Source of the DNA: Pirellulaceae bacterium
GTDB lineage: Bacteria > Planctomycetota > Planctomycetia > Pirellulales > Pirellulaceae
NCBI GenBank assembly: GCA_018402565.1
Contig: JAGYIQ010000005.1
Location: 434,001 to 498,000, forward strand
Reading direction: 5' to 3'
DNA: 64,000 bases
The first letter of the stretch is position 1. Each line of letters starts with the position of its first letter. The notes beneath the pieces were generated by a model. The model was not told the origin of the DNA. It saw nothing but the letters and a program-made list of their open reading frames with translations, and did not search any database. Positions 24,899-34,899 of this stretch are shown one piece after another. The translations under genes and the position numbers were made by a program.

Positions 24899-27632
24899 GA
24901 TCGGTTCCCCGATTTTTGAGGTCGAGTACCAGTACGAGTACGATCGCCAACGACACAGAGCGTTCATGGCGCGAGGCGGTGAGGAATGCCGTTGCGAGAA
25001 TGGGGAAGGATGGAGAGAAACAAAAAAAGACGGGATGGGGAACACTAATCTCCCCTAATCAACACTTATCTGCGATAACCACGAGACTACCAAGGGGTGA
25101 AAGTTGGAGAGGCAGTAACTGGGAGCAAGAGGACGAGGCAGTGGAAAATAAAAGGCCTTGGTCGCTGGAGGATTAGTGCCGATTAGCGTCGATTAGTGTT
25201 CCCCCAAAAAACGACCATGGTGGTCAAAAGCCGGAGCAGGGATCGTACTCGTCATTATCTTCAGGCCCGATTCGAGTACGAGTACGAGTACGATCGCCAG
25301 TGACACAGAGCGTTCATGGCGCGAGGCAGTGAGGAACGCCGTTGCGAGAATGGAGAAGGATGTGGAGAAACAAAAAGAAGGGGATGGGGAACACTAATCT
25401 CCGCTAATCAACACTAATCTGCGATAACCACGAGCCTACCAAGGGGTGAAAGTTGGAGAGGCAGTAACTGGGAGCAAGAGGACGAGGCAGTGGAAAATAA
25501 AAGGCCTTGGTCGCTGGAGGATTAGTGCCGATTAGCGTCGATTAGTGTTCCCGAAAAATCGACCATGGTGGTCAAATGCCGGAGCAGGGCTCGTACTCGT
25601 AATTGCCTTGATCCCCGATTTTCGAGTACGAGTACGAGTACCGCCAAAGGCTGAGTACGAGTACGATCGCCAGCGACACAGATCGTTCATGACGCATGGC
25701 GGTGAGAAACGCCGTTACGAGAATGAGGAAGGATGGGGAACACTAATCTCCACTAATCAACACTTATCTGCGATAACCGAGAGTTTACCAAGGGGTGAAA
25801 GTTGGGGCAGCAATATCGCTCCAAGAGGAATTCAGGCAATGTAGATTCATGGGTCTTGGTTGCTGGGGGATTAGTGCCGATTAGTGTCGATTAGTGTTCC
25901 CGAAAAAAGCGACCATGGTGGTCAAACACCGGAGCATGGCTCGTACTCGTACTCCTACTCGTACTCGTACTCGCAATTACCTTCATGCCGGATTCGAGTA
26001 CGAGTACGAGTACCGCCAAAGGCTGAGTACGAGTACGATCCCCAGTGAAACAGATCGTTCAGGGCGAATGGCAGTGAGGAACGCCGTCGCGAGAATGGAG
26101 AAGGATGTGGAGAAACAAAAAAGTGGGGGGGATGGGGAACACTAATCTCCGCTAATCAACACTAATCTGCGATAACCACGAGACTACCAAGGGGTGAAAG
26201 TTGGAGAGGCAGTAACTGGGAGCAAGAGGACGAGGCAGTGGAAAATAAAAGGCCTTGGTCGCTGGAGGATTAGTGCCGATTAGCGTCGATCAGTGTTCCC
26301 GAAAAAAACGACGCTGGTGGTCAAAGGTCGGAGCATGGTTCGTACTCGTACTCCTACTCGTACTCCTACTCGCAATTACCTTCATGCCGGATTCGAGTAC
26401 GAGTACGAGTACCGCCAAAGGCTGAGTACGAGTACGATCGCCAGCGACACAGAGCGTTCATGGCGCATGGCGGTGAGAAACGCCGTTACGAGAATGAGGA
26501 AGGATGGGGAACACTAATCTCCACTAATCAACACTTATCTGCGATAACCACGAGACTACCAAGGGGTGAAAGCTGGAGAGGCAGTAACTGGGAGCAAGAG
26601 GACGAGGCAGTGGAAAATAAAAGGCCTTGGTCGCTGGAGGATTAGTGCCGATTAGCGTCGATCAGTGTTCCCGAAAAAAACGACGCTGGTGGTCAAAGGT
26701 CGGAGCATGGTTCGTACTCGTACTCCTACTCGTACTCCTACTCGCAATTACCTTCATGCCGGATTCGAGTACGAGTACGAGTACCGCCAAAGGCTGAGTA
26801 CGAGTACGATCGCCAGCGACACAGAGCGTTCATGGCGCATGGCGGTGAGAAACGCCGTTACGAGAATGAGGAAGGATGGGGAACACTAATCTCCGCTAAT
26901 CAACACTTATCTGCGATAACCACGAGACTACCAAGGGGTGAAAGCTGGAGAGGCAGTAACTGGGAGCAAGAGGACGAGGCAAGATAAGGCAAGACAGTGG
27001 AGATTAACAATTCTTGGTTGCTGGGGGATTAGTGCCGATTAGTGTCGATTAGTGTTCCCGAAAAAAGCGACCATGGTGGTCAAAGGTCGGAGCATGGTTC
27101 GTACTCGTACTCCTACTCGTACTCGTACTCGCAATTACCTTCATGCCGGATTCGAGTACGAGTACGAGTACCGCCAAAGGCTGAGTACGAGTACGATCGC
27201 CAGCGACACAGATTGTTCATGGCGCATGGCGGTGAGAAACGCCGTTGCGAGAATGGGGAAGGATGGAGAGAAACAAAAAAAGACGGGATGGGGAACACTA
27301 ATCTCCGCTAATCAACACTAATCTGCGATAACCGAGAGTTTACCAAGGGGTGAAAGTTGGGGCAGCATTATCGCTCCACGAGGGAATCAGGTAATGTAGA
27401 TTCATGGGTCTTGGTTGCTCGGGGATTAGTGCCGATTAGTGTCGATTAGTGTTCCCCCAAAAAACGACGATGGTGGTCAAATGCCGGAGCAGGGTTCGTA
27501 CTCGTACTCCTACTCGTACTCGTACTCGCAATTACCTTCATGCCGGATTCGAGTACGAGTACGAGTACCGCCAAAGGCTGAGTACGAGTACGATCGCCAG
27601 TGACAAAGATCGTTCATGGCGCGAGGCGGTGA
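24899..27632. repeat. tandem array 1 of 345-400 bp units (about 8 units, first and last incomplete)
   Basis: Unit boundaries can be set at the block ending TTAGTGTTCCC or TCAGTGTTCCC near 25200, 25547, 25893, 26292, 26664, 27051 and 27447. Each unit holds, in order: three 10 bp GATTAG repeats, ACCATGGTGGTCAAA-like palindromic sequence, a CGAGTA-type inverted hairpin, GCCAGCGACACAGA, a B block of three inverted CTAATC motifs, TGCGATAACC, ACCAAGGGGTGAAAG and a linker module in one of three versions. Open frames in the units shift between copies, so they are not conserved coding sequence. The array starts about 220 bp upstream of the cytochrome gene and stops about 20 bp from the stop of the next gene. 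Confidence 0.92.
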
Positions 27633-27653
27633 AGTTTAACACCGCGGCGGACC

Positions 27654-28679
27654 TTATTTCTCCTCAAAGCAGCTGGGATCCAACAATGCCGTTTGCTTGT
27701 CCACATCCCGCAACACCTCCACGTCAAAAGCCTCGTCGGGAATTTCCTGATTTAGCGAAAACCAGTGCACCTGAATCTCAAATTCTAACTTGTTTCCATA
27801 ATCCTTGCCTTGAAACAAGACCGCCTGCCTCGCCATACCACGCGCCAACTTGGGCAACCACTCGCCATGAAATTCGCCCCACTCTGCTAAATGGCTGGCT
27901 TGAGGGTTTACACTAAACGGCTTTTCCGGGTCGGACTTGACGCCTGCGTAGTGGGTGAAATGGACGGGCACCTGACGTTTGACGTCCCATTCGGTAATGA
28001 CACGTGTTCCGCCTGGCCCGCGACCGGGCAACTCCTTGACGGAAAGCACTTGATACCGATTTTGACCAACGTTTTCGATCGATCGAATCCCATCGATGTG
28101 ACCGTGGCGGCTCAAATCTTGCCAGATGGTGAATTGCGATCGCCAGCCTTCCTGCGGTTGCGGTTTAAACCCCAGGCCCATAAACGAGTTCACCCCCGCC
28201 ATACCAATAAACATCTCGTCCGATCTCATGATCCGCATCAGATCCTGAACCTTCCCGTCCGAGCGTTTGAGCAGGCACAGTCCGCGCTCCGCATCGTAGA
28301 TGCCAACCGAGTTAACTCCGGCTTTTACCGGATCACCCAGTTGGTTGCCCAACCCGTCAAACACGGTGGCGGTTCCCTGTGTCCGCTTGACCACCAAATA
28401 TTTCTTTTGGTCCAAATCGAAAATGAAGCGAGTGTAACCAGCCTCTTCGGTCAACAGTTCTTCCTTGTCGGGACCGGGCGGCACGCCAAACAGCCCGCCG
28501 CTACCGCTGGACTTGACTTTGATCAATACATCGCCTTGACGCCAACTTTCAATCCGCGCCGCGTGCGCTTCAAACAAACCGCTCATGTGCGATTTGTCCA
28601 CCGTGAGATCGGATTGCCCAACAGCAACTGAGCTCCAGTGGCAAAGCAGCACCGTCATCAACAGTCGTCGAGTATTCAC
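27654..28679 (-). CDS. secreted protein of unknown function, last gene of the array-flanked operon
   Basis: A 341-residue protein with a signal peptide (about 4-20, …SVAVGQ). A GGGGAGG site lies 6 nt before a GTG (28679), which is therefore taken as start. I do not recognise the family. The sequence has a lipoprotein-carrier-like look: strands such as GDVLIKVKSSGSG, YTRFIFDLDQKKYLVVKRT and ITEWDVKRQVPVHFTHYAG suggest a beta-rich exported domain. It is the third gene of a probable operon starting at 30485. A fragment with about 90% DNA identity to its middle lies at 34615-34817, on the far side of the second array. Confidence 0.75.
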   Translation of the reverse strand: MNTRRLLMTVLLCHWSSVAVGQSDLTVDKSHMSGLFEAHAARIESWRQGDVLIKVKSSGSGGLFGVPPGPDKEELLTEEAGYTRFIFDLDQKKYLVVKRTQGTATVFDGLGNQLGDPVKAGVNSVGIYDAERGLCLLKRSDGKVQDLMRIMRSDEMFIGMAGVNSFMGLGFKPQPQEGWRSQFTIWQDLSRHGHIDGIRSIENVGQNRYQVLSVKELPGRGPGGTRVITEWDVKRQVPVHFTHYAGVKSDPEKPFSVNPQASHLAEWGEFHGEWLPKLARGMARQAVLFQGKDYGNKLEFEIQVHWFSLNQEIPDEAFDVEVLRDVDKQTALLDPSCFEEK

Positions 28680-28746
28680 CTCAGACCTCCCCTTTGGAAG
28701 CAAAACGGATTTGCCAAATTAAACTGCCCCACGCCACACTAGTAAA

Positions 28747-29223
28747 CTATTGCCCAACGCAATCGGGTACTGGCGGGATGCCGTAAATCGAAGGATCGGC
28801 AATCCAATTGCCCGGGCCCCAGGGTTTCCTCATTTCTATCACATCGAGGCAGTCCCTGAAGTCAACGTCGCATTTACACACTTCCAACATTCCACAAGGA
28901 TCGGCGGCTTCCCAAACCCAGTACAAAAATCCGCTTTCACCGGTCGCTGCCGGAACCGCAACGATGTATTGGTCGGGGTGCTCAACCACGTCGACGCCCT
29001 TCCGCGGATTACATCGATAACCGTCTTCCGTAAAGTCAAATTCGCAGGTGTGCGAAAGTGTGTCGATGCATCTCCCACCGTAACCCGAAATGGTCACGCA
29101 ATCACGCAATATTGGGACCTGGCATACCCCTTGTCCACCGGTACCCGGTCCGCCACCCGGTTGCCCAAACAATTGGGGCACGACCCCCAAACTGAAACCC
29201 ACAAACAACAGCAGTCGTAACAT
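28747..29223 (-). CDS. small secreted cysteine-rich protein, unknown function
   Basis: A 158-residue protein with a signal peptide (residues 1-20, ending LFGQ) and 10 Cys in the mature part, in pairs such as RCIDTLSHTC, CGMLEVCKCD and FRDC. The many Cys suggest disulfide bonds in the periplasm or outside the cell. I do not recognise the family. ATG 29223 follows AAAGGG. It lies 53 bp downstream of the DUF1573-like gene and 67 bp upstream of the 27654 gene, all on the minus strand. Confidence 0.72.
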   Translation of the reverse strand: MLRLLLFVGFSLGVVPQLFGQPGGGPGTGGQGVCQVPILRDCVTISGYGGRCIDTLSHTCEFDFTEDGYRCNPRKGVDVVEHPDQYIVAVPAATGESGFLYWVWEAADPCGMLEVCKCDVDFRDCLDVIEMRKPWGPGNWIADPSIYGIPPVPDCVGQ

Positions 29224-29276
29224 CCTTAGCCCTTTCTGCGAAACAACGCCCAATCAAATACCGGCAGATCACGCGA

Positions 29277-30485
29277 TCACCGGAAGAAAAATGCTCGCGA
29301 TTCGATTTGACGCTCCTCCTGGCCAAAACGAATCCCCCATTTCAACTCGCACGATTCCGTCTCGTACGCCTGATCCAAAAACACGGACACGCGATACACC
29401 CCGCGCTGGCCCAAGGGCTTCAACACCACCCTGGCCGCCGTCCCGTCCACCGTCACGGCGACTTCCGGCGTCGGCTGGGGGGCTTTCCGCGACTCAGCCT
29501 CGTCCTGCGCCTGCTCCCCTTCACTACCCTCACCCTCCTTGACGGCCTCGGTACAGCGAATGACCGCGTTGGCTTCCCAACGGTCCTGCTTCCCGGACAC
29601 CAGGGTAAAACGCAGTGAATCGGGAGTGACGGCGATCAACTCTTGATGCTTGAGCTCGACAGTCAAAGTATACGGCTGCTGGAAACCACGCCGCTTCAGT
29701 TGCAATTCACCGAACAAGCCCGCTCGCGGGATGGCCTTGCGGATCACCAAGACCTCGACGTAGGGCCGCTCCTCAAATTCAACCAATTGCACCGACAAAT
29801 CGCGGAGCGAATCGCTGACTTCCACTTCCAAGTCCTGCAGGGTCAGCGGAGGCGTCAGCGAAACCGGAATCCGCTCGACCCGCTCTTCTGTCGTGCGGGG
29901 AACCTCGATCGCCAAGCGGTGGCCCGGAAGGGAAAACACATTGTTGAGTTCGTAGGTCACCGACAGACGCATCGCCACCTGCCGGGTCTCCACGTTCAGA
30001 AACTGAGCACCGGCGACCGCTCGACTGCCCTTCCTGCCAAAGATCGGCGTGTCGAGTAACATGGTAAACACCGCCGAGTCATGGGGGAGAATAACATCCA
30101 CGGGTGTCTCAAACTTCGAACACGCACAGTCAAGAATAATACGCGAGAAGGAGATTTCCTGATCCGTCGGATTTTTGATGTGGAGCCGCAACTTGTATTT
30201 CTTGCCGCCCTCGAGTGACGGCAGCTCGATCCGAGCCAGATAATAGCCGTTGTCCTCCGAGCGATACTCCAACCAACCCTCAGCCCAGATCTCTGTCCGC
30301 GGCTCCGCCTCTTGAGTTGGCTCCGCCACTTCTTGCAGCGCTGGCGGCCCGCACGCCGCCAAGACAAGGCTCTCACCAGCGGGCAAGACCCCCTCCACCG
30401 CCAAACCGAGGGCCATCAAGACGGCCTTCGCCAGCCGCCGAATCGTACCAGGCCACGCCACTGCCACCAACCGCTGCGAATTCAT
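29277..30485 (-). CDS. secreted protein with DUF1573-like domain
   Basis: A 402-residue protein. An N-terminal hydrophobic segment (about 20-45) includes VLAAC, so it may be a lipoprotein or a signal-peptide protein. Residues about 95-150 read LRLHIKNPTDQEISFSRIIL and then DCACSKFE, which matches the DUF1573 pattern of an Ig-like strand with a CxC pair. Two or three more beta domains follow, with an acidic low-complexity loop (EGEGSEGEQAQDEAE) before the last. DUF1573 proteins are frequent in planctomycetes; their role is not established. AGGGGAG lies about 7 nt upstream of ATG 30485. First gene of the operon that sits between the two arrays. Confidence 0.75.
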   Translation of the reverse strand: MNSQRLVAVAWPGTIRRLAKAVLMALGLAVEGVLPAGESLVLAACGPPALQEVAEPTQEAEPRTEIWAEGWLEYRSEDNGYYLARIELPSLEGGKKYKLRLHIKNPTDQEISFSRIILDCACSKFETPVDVILPHDSAVFTMLLDTPIFGRKGSRAVAGAQFLNVETRQVAMRLSVTYELNNVFSLPGHRLAIEVPRTTEERVERIPVSLTPPLTLQDLEVEVSDSLRDLSVQLVEFEERPYVEVLVIRKAIPRAGLFGELQLKRRGFQQPYTLTVELKHQELIAVTPDSLRFTLVSGKQDRWEANAVIRCTEAVKEGEGSEGEQAQDEAESRKAPQPTPEVAVTVDGTAARVVLKPLGQRGVYRVSVFLDQAYETESCELKWGIRFGQEERQIESRAFFFR

Positions 30486-30764
30486 CTGCCGCTCCCCTGA
30501 ATAGTTAGGTCAAAACCATACGTCCCAATTATACCGGCTTGGGGGCAAGCGGTTTTTTCTCATTCACCAAAGTTTAACAAAAATCAAGGCGCCGACGGGG
30601 GCCATGCCGCATGCCACGGGCCGTGAATCGCTATATCGCTTCCATCTCGGAGGTTTTTCCCAGCCGCTTGGTTCGACCCAATGCTTGGCAAGCCCGGCTG
30701 AGATTGCTCATTGGCGTGGTAGAGACACGGCGATCAAGCGGTTAAAAACGGGAGATACAATAAA
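30486..30764. other. intergenic leader of the three-gene operon
   Basis: About 280 bp between the operon start and array 2. It is less repetitive than its surroundings and should hold the operon promoter (minus strand). A plus-strand frame from 30604 has no protein-like features and reads into the array, so it is not called. Confidence 0.4.
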
Positions 30765-33700
30765 AGTGAGCAAGGAGACCAGACAATGGCGATTAAATCA
30801 ACTTCGCAGTAAGGGAATTAGTGCCGATTAGCGTCGATCAGTGTTCCCGAAAAAAAAGACCATCGTGGTCAAATGCCAGAGCATGGCTCGTACTCGCAAT
30901 TGCCTTGATCCCCGATTTTCGAGTACGAGTACGAGTACCGCCAAAGGCTGAGTACGAGTACGATCGCCAGCGACACAGATCGTTCATGACGCATGGCGGG
31001 GAGAAACGCCGTTGCGAGAATGAGGAAGGATCGGGAACACTAATCTCCGCTAATCAACACTTATCTGCGATAACCGAGAGTCTACCAAGGGGTGAAAGTT
31101 GAGGCAGCAATATCGCTCCACGAGGAATTCAGGCAATGTAGATTCATGGGTCTTGGTTGCTCGGGAATTAGTGCCGATTAGCGTTGATTAGTGTTCCCGA
31201 AAAAACGACCATGGTGGTCAAATGCCGGAGCAGGGCTCGTACTCGCAATTGCCTTGATCCCCGACTTTCGAGTACGAGTACGAGTACGAGTACGAGTACC
31301 GCCAAAGGCTGAGTACGAGTACGACGGCCAGCGACACAGAGCGTTCATGACGCGAGGCGGTGAGGAATGCCGTCGCGAGAATGGGGAAGGATGGAGAGAA
31401 ACAAAAAAAGACGGGATGGGGAACACTAATCTCCGCTAATCAACACTTATCTGCGATAACCACGAGCCTACCAAGAGGTGAAAGTTGGAAAGGCAGTATC
31501 TGGGAGCAAGAAGACAAGACAAGACAGTGGAGATTAACAATTCTTGGTTGCTGGGGGATTAGTGCCGATTAGCGTTGATTAGTGTTCCCGAAAAAAAAGA
31601 CTATGGTGGTCAAATGCCGGAGCATGGCTCGTACTCGCAATTGCCTTGATCCCCGATTTTCGAGTACGAGTACGAGCACCGCCAAAGGCTGAGTACGAGT
31701 ACGATCGCCAGCGACGGGGATCGTTCATAACGCATGGCGGGGAGGGACGCAGAGAAAGAAGGGGATGGGGAACACTAATCTCCGCTAATCAACACTAATC
31801 TGCGATAACCGAGAGTTTACCAAGGGGTGAAAGATGGGGATGCAATATCGCTCCACGAGGAATTCAGGCAATGTAGATTCATGGGTCTTGGTTGCTCGGG
31901 GATTAGTGCCGATTAGCGTCGATCAGTGTTCCAGAAAAAAACGACGCTGGTGGTCAAAGGTCGGAGCATGGTTCGTACTCGTACTCCTACTCGTACTCGT
32001 ACTCGCAATTACCTTCATGCCGGATTCGAGTACGAGTACGAGTACCGCCAAAGGCTGAGTACGAGTACGATCGCCAGCGACACAGAGCGTTCATGGCGCG
32101 AAGCAGTGAGGAACGCCGTTGCGAGAATGGAGAAGGATGGGGAGAAACAAAAAGAAGGGGATGGGGAACACTAATCTCCGCTAATCAACACTAATCTGCG
32201 ATAACCGAGAGTTTACCAAGGGGTGAAAGATGGGGATGCAATATCGCTCCACGAGGAATTCAGGCAATGTAGATTCATGGGTCTTGGTTGCTCGGGGATT
32301 AGTGCCGATTAGCGTCGATCAGTGTTCCAGAAAAAAACGACGCTGGTGGTCAAAGGTCGGAGCATGGTTCGTACTCGTACTCCTACTCGTACTCGTACTC
32401 GCAATTACCTTCATGCCGGATTCGAGTACGAGTACGAGTACCGCCAAAGGCTGAGTACGAGTACGATCGCCAGCGACACAGATTGTTCATGGCGCATGGC
32501 GGTGAGGAACGCCGTTGCGAGAATGGGGAAGGATGGAGAGAAACAAAAAAAGACGGGATGGGGAACACTAATCTCCGCTAATCAACACTAATCTGCGATA
32601 ACCGAGAGTTTACCAAGGGGTGAAAGCTGGAGAGGCAGTAACTGGGAGCAAGAGGACGAGGCAGTGGAAAATAAAAGGCCTTGGTCGCTGGAGGATTAGT
32701 GCCGATTAGTGTCGATTAGTGTTCCCCCAAAAAACGACCTTGATGGTCAAATGCCGGAGCATGGCTCGTACTCGTACTCGTACTCAGCTACTCGTACTCG
32801 CAATTACCTTCATGCCGGATTCGAGTACGAGCACGAGTACCGCCAAAGGCTGAGTACGAGTACGATCGCCAGCGACACAGAGCGTTCATGGCGCGAGGCG
32901 GCGAGGAACGCCATTGCGAGAATGGAGAAGGATGTGGAGAAACAAAAAGAAGGGGATGGGGAACACTAATCTCCGCTAATCAACACTTATCTGCGATAAC
33001 CACGAGCCTACCAAGGGGTGAAAGTTGGAGAGGCAGTAACTGGGAGCAAGAGGACGAGGCAGTGGAAAATAAAAGGCCTTGGTCGCTGGAGGATTAGTGC
33101 CGATTAGTGTCGATTAGTGTTCCCGAAAAAAGCGACCATGGTGGTCAAATGCTGGAGCATGGCTCGTACTCGCAATTGCCTTGATCCCCGATTTTCGAGT
33201 ACGAGTACGAGCACCGCCAAAGGCTGAGTACGAGTACGATCGCCAGCGACGGGGATCGTTCATAACGCATGGCGGGGAGGGACGCCGTTGCGAGAATGAG
33301 GAAGGATGGGGAACACTAATCTCCACTAATCAACACTTATCTGCGATAACCGAGAGTTTACCAAGGGGTTAAAGTTGGGGCAGCAATATCGCTCCACGAG
33401 GAATTCAGGCAATGTAGATTCATGGGTCTTGGTTGCTCGGGGATTAGTGCCGATTAGTGTCGATCAGTGTTCCAGAAAAAAAAGACCATGGTGGCCAAAT
33501 GCCGGAGCAGGGCTCGTACTCGTACTCGCAATTGCCTTGATCCCCGATTTTCGAGTACGAGTACGAGTACCGCCAAAGGCTGAGTACGAGTACGACGGCC
33601 AGCGACACAGAGCGTTCATGACGCGAGGCGGTGAGGGACGCAGAGGAACAAGGAGAAGGGGGTGGGGAACACTAATCTCCGCTAATCAACACTTATCTGC

Positions 33701-34614
33701 GATAACCGAGAGTTTACCAAGGGGTGAAAGTTGGGGCAGCAATATCGCTCCACGAGGAATTCAGGCAATGTAGATTCATGGGTCTTGGTTGCTCGGGGAT
33801 TAGTGCCGATTAGTGTCGATTAGTGTTCCCGAAAAAACGACCATGGTGGTCAAATGCCGGAGCATGGCTCGTACTCGCAATTGCCTTGATCCCCGATTTT
33901 CGAGTACGAGTACGAGTACGAGTACGAGTACTGCCAAAGGCTGAGTACGAGTACGATCGCCAGCGACACAGAGCGTTCATGGCGCGAAGCGGTGAGGAAC
34001 GCCATTGCGAGAATGGGGAAGGATGTTGAGAAACAAAAAGAAGGGGATGGGGAACACTAATCTCCGCTAATCAACACTTATCTGCGATAACCACGAGCCT
34101 ACCAAGGGGTGAAAGTTGGGGCTGCAATATCGCTCCACGAGGAATTCAGGCAATGTAGATTCATGGGTCTTGGTTGCTCGGGGATTAGTGCCGATTAGCG
34201 TTGATTAGTGTTCCCGAAAAAACGACCATGGTGGTCAAATGCCGGAGCAGGGCTCGTACTCGCAATTGCCTTGATCCCCGATTTTCGAGTACGAGTACCG
34301 CCAAAGGCTGGGTACGAGTACGATCGCCAGCGACACAGATTGTTCATGGCGCATGGCGGTGAGAAACGCCGTTGCGAGAATGAGGAAGGATGGGGAACAC
34401 TAATCTCCGCTAATCAACACTTATCTGCGATAACCGAGAGTCTACCAAGGGGTGAAAGTTGGAAAGGCAGTAACTGGGAGCAAGAAGACAAGACAAGACA
34501 GTGGAGATTAACAATTCTTGGTTGCTGGGGGATTAGTGCCGATTAGTGTCGATTAGTGTTCCCGAAAAAACGACCATGGTGGTCAAATGCCGGAGCGTGG
34601 CTCGTACTCGTAAT
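30765..34614. repeat. tandem array 2 of 345-400 bp units (about 11 units)
   Basis: The same unit as array 1. The GTGTTCC boundary occurs near 30838, 31189, 31578, 31923, 32319, 32716, 33115, 33466, 33820, 34206 and 34554. B blocks (GGGGAACACTAATCTCC and on) occur ten times. The CGAGTA run varies from two to five hexamers between units. Neighbouring units at 31834-32229 and 32230-32625 are nearly identical with a period of 396 bp. It ends abruptly at about 34614 within a CTCGTACTCGTA stretch, where it is joined to a fragment of the gene at 27654. Confidence 0.92.
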
Positions 34615-34817
34615 CAATACCGATTTGACCGACGTTTTCAATCGACCGAATCGCATCGATGTGACCGTGGCTGCTCAAATTTTGCCAGATGGTGGATTGC
34701 GATCGCCAGCCTTCCTGCGGTTGCGGCTTGAACCCCAGGCCCATAAACGAGTCCACCACCGCCATACCAATAAACATCTCGTCCGATCTCATGATCCGCA
34801 TCAGATCCTCGAGCGAG
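34615..34817 (-). pseudogene. truncated duplicate of the 27654-28679 gene
   Basis: On the minus strand it reads RIMRSDEMFIGMAVVDSFMG and on to SIENVGQ, differing in few residues from the middle of the intact gene (28053-28245). It has no start, signal peptide or C-terminus. Its right end, near ATCAGATCC at about 34806, and its left end in the array mark the breakpoints. It is a broken copy left by duplication of the array together with the neighbouring gene. Confidence 0.85.
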
Positions 34818-34899
34818 GGAGAGGTGCGGGCAGAGCCAACGCCTGGATTTTTGAACCGAGTTGTGGTCGAATGGCGGTGAGGGTGCGAAGGAAGACAAG

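Noticed and set aside
24899..34614. CRISPR array
   Set aside because: Units are 345-400 bp long with most of the sequence conserved; there are no short repeats separated by unique spacers and no cas gene in the window.
24899..34614. Retron, diversity-generating retroelement or toxin-antitoxin system
   Set aside because: No reverse transcriptase, template/variable repeat pair, toxin or antitoxin is encoded in or near the arrays.
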